Origin: Glaciecola sp.
GTDB lineage: Bacteria; Pseudomonadota; Gammaproteobacteria; Enterobacterales; Alteromonadaceae
NCBI GenBank assembly: GCA_029246415.1
Contig: JAQWNF010000032.1
Location: 1 to 60,304 of the forward strand
Reading direction: 5' to 3'
DNA length: 60,304 nucleotides
The stretch's first letter is position 1. The number at the start of each line of letters is the position of its first letter. The position numbers and the translations under genes are program-made. Under the pieces are notes generated by a model. It did not search any database. It was not told where the DNA came from and saw only the letters and a program-made list of their open reading frames with translations. Below, piece after piece: positions 59,326 to 60,304 of this stretch.

Positions 59326-60071
59326 TAGCGTTGCTCCGTTTTTTGTAACAGTGCAATTACCCAAGGACGATGTAACTCACGGCGTAAAATCTGATTTTTC
59401 AAATTCATCATAACCAAAGTCCCTATCAATCCCACCGTTCCGACTATTGAAATTAACAAAGGCCATAACATTGAAAGGGCAATCGAAGGTTTACCAAATT
59501 TAGTAATTGTCGCGCCTTGATGCAAAGTATTCCACCACTCAACTGAATAATGAATGATTGGAATATTAATAACACCGACTAAGGCCATAATAGCTGCTGA
59601 TTTACCGGCTTGGGTTTTGTCGCTAAACGCGCCATACAAAGCCATAACACCCAAGTATAAGAAAAATAGAATGAGTTGAGCCGTTAAGCGTGCATCCCAA
59701 ATCCACCACGTTCCCCACATTGGTTTACCCCATGCAGCGCCCGTAAATAACGAAATAAAGGTTAGCACTGCCCCCACTGGCGCAATTGCGATCATGCTCA
59801 TGTAGGCGGTTTTCCATTGCCATACTAGCCCGACAAAACCAGCAATAGCCATTGCGACATACGTGCTCATGGACAAAATAGCGGAAGGCACATGAATATA
59901 AATAATACGAAATGAATCACCTTGTTGATAATCAGTTGGAGCAAATGCTAAGCCCCAAATAAATCCAACGAGTAAGCCCACCACTGCAGTGACGAAAAAA
60001 TAAGGTAATAACGTGTTGCAAAGCGCATAAGCACGTTCAGTTTTAGCGTAAGGATGTAACCACTTCCACAT
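59325..60071 (-). CDS. ccmC: Heme exporter protein CcmC
   Basis: The 248-residue, six-span protein loads heme onto CcmE. The WWD motif is MWGTWWIWDARLTAQLILFF. IIYIHVPSAILSM and IIHYSVEWWNTLHQ carry the two heme-ligating His residues. Its start overlaps the end of ccmB by one base. Confidence 0.96.
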   Translation of the reverse strand: MWKWLHPYAKTERAYALCNTLLPYFFVTAVVGLLVGFIWGLAFAPTDYQQGDSFRIIYIHVPSAILSMSTYVAMAIAGFVGLVWQWKTAYMSMIAIAPVGAVLTFISLFTGAAWGKPMWGTWWIWDARLTAQLILFFLYLGVMALYGAFSDKTQAGKSAAIMALVGVINIPIIHYSVEWWNTLHQGATITKFGKPSIALSMLWPLLISIVGTVGLIGTLVMMNLKNQILRRELHRPWVIALLQKTEQR

Positions 60072-60304
60072 CAGGTTTGACTCACTCTAAGTGCATAAGC
60101 AATGGCAAACGGAGCCAAAGCTAAAGAGAAAAGGAACATAGCGCCAATAATCGCCAGTTGTGCAGTGTATTGTAATTGCATTGAGGCAGATTCCACCGCT
60201 GAAGTAGCAAAAATTAACAATGGGATAAACACAGGCAACAGCAATAAAGCCAGCAGCACACCACCACGATTTAACCCAACAGTTAAGCCTACGGCAATCG
60301 CACC
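60071..60304 (-). CDS. ccmB: Heme exporter protein CcmB, C-terminal part (cut by window edge)
   Basis: The open frame runs from the window edge, reading GAIAVGLTVGLNRGGVLLAL and then LLLPVFIPLLIFATSAVESA, to the stop at 60071. It ends in IIGAMFLFSLALAPFAIAYA and RVSQT. This is the C-terminal 77 residues of CcmB, the membrane part of the CcmAB ABC complex. The apparent Met start inside the window is not the true start. ccmA is expected further out. Confidence 0.92.
   Translation of the reverse strand, partial: GAIAVGLTVGLNRGGVLLALLLLPVFIPLLIFATSAVESASMQLQYTAQLAIIGAMFLFSLALAPFAIAYALRVSQT

Overview
The window is a chromosomal segment of a low-to-mid GC gammaproteobacterium. The gene orders point to the Alteromonadales/Shewanella side of the class: purL facing mltF and tadA, the lipid A/outer-membrane/translation block from accA to rpsB, the truC-csrB-syd-queF-ppnN neighbourhood, DUF3549/DUF3301/DUF3192/DUF6170-type genes, and a ccm operon. 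No tRNA, rRNA, insertion sequence, prophage or CRISPR array was seen.

Region 1 (1-4140) is the most unusual part: the collapsed remains of a polar flagellar/chemotaxis locus. On the minus strand, flrA' is fused to 'flhG, followed by an intact fliA, a broken and shortened cheY, and an intact cheW. The order is the ancestral one, but the genes that normally lie between (flrB to flhF, then cheZ, cheA, cheB) are gone. On the plus strand an intact flgM keeps a good sigma-28 promoter and is flanked by decayed coding scraps. smrA follows.

Region 2 (4133-18630) holds purL divergent from mltF, tadA, a PspB-like peptide, a KefB-type antiporter, tilS, accA and dnaE. Two small unannotated-looking ORFs (36 and 50 aa) lie in gaps. 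Region 3 (18730-32620) is the long minus-strand envelope/translation block: rpsB-tsf, pyrH-frr-uppS-cdsA-dxr-rseP-bamA-skp-fabZ-lpxA-lpxB-rnhB. lpxD, normally between skp and fabZ, is absent. rpsB has a textbook promoter with a GC-rich discriminator and a leader of about 210 nt.

Region 4 (32680-45970) contains map, glnD and dapD, then a flavodoxin and truC, DUF3549 and DUF3301 genes, a csrB-type regulatory RNA with a GacA/UvrY box upstream, a GNAT acetyltransferase, a DUF3192 lipoprotein, a small HTH-like protein, syd, queF, a GGDEF cyclase and ppnN. Region 5 (46110-53390) carries NAD-type isocitrate dehydrogenase, a ComEA-like protein, galU-ugd, a POT peptide transporter whose reading frame is cut by an early stop codon, a small membrane protein and galE. 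Region 6 (53478-60304) is the minus-strand cytochrome c maturation operon ccmB(partial)-C-D-E-F-G-H-I with mlaA as its last gene.

Functionally the window is mostly housekeeping: purine, lipid A, isoprenoid and phospholipid synthesis, outer-membrane assembly, translation, sugar nucleotides and heme delivery. The two parts most worth a second look are the eroding flagellar locus, which has kept the sigma-28/anti-sigma-28 pair, and the csrB locus, which is recognisable only as RNA. No wholly new multi-gene system was found.
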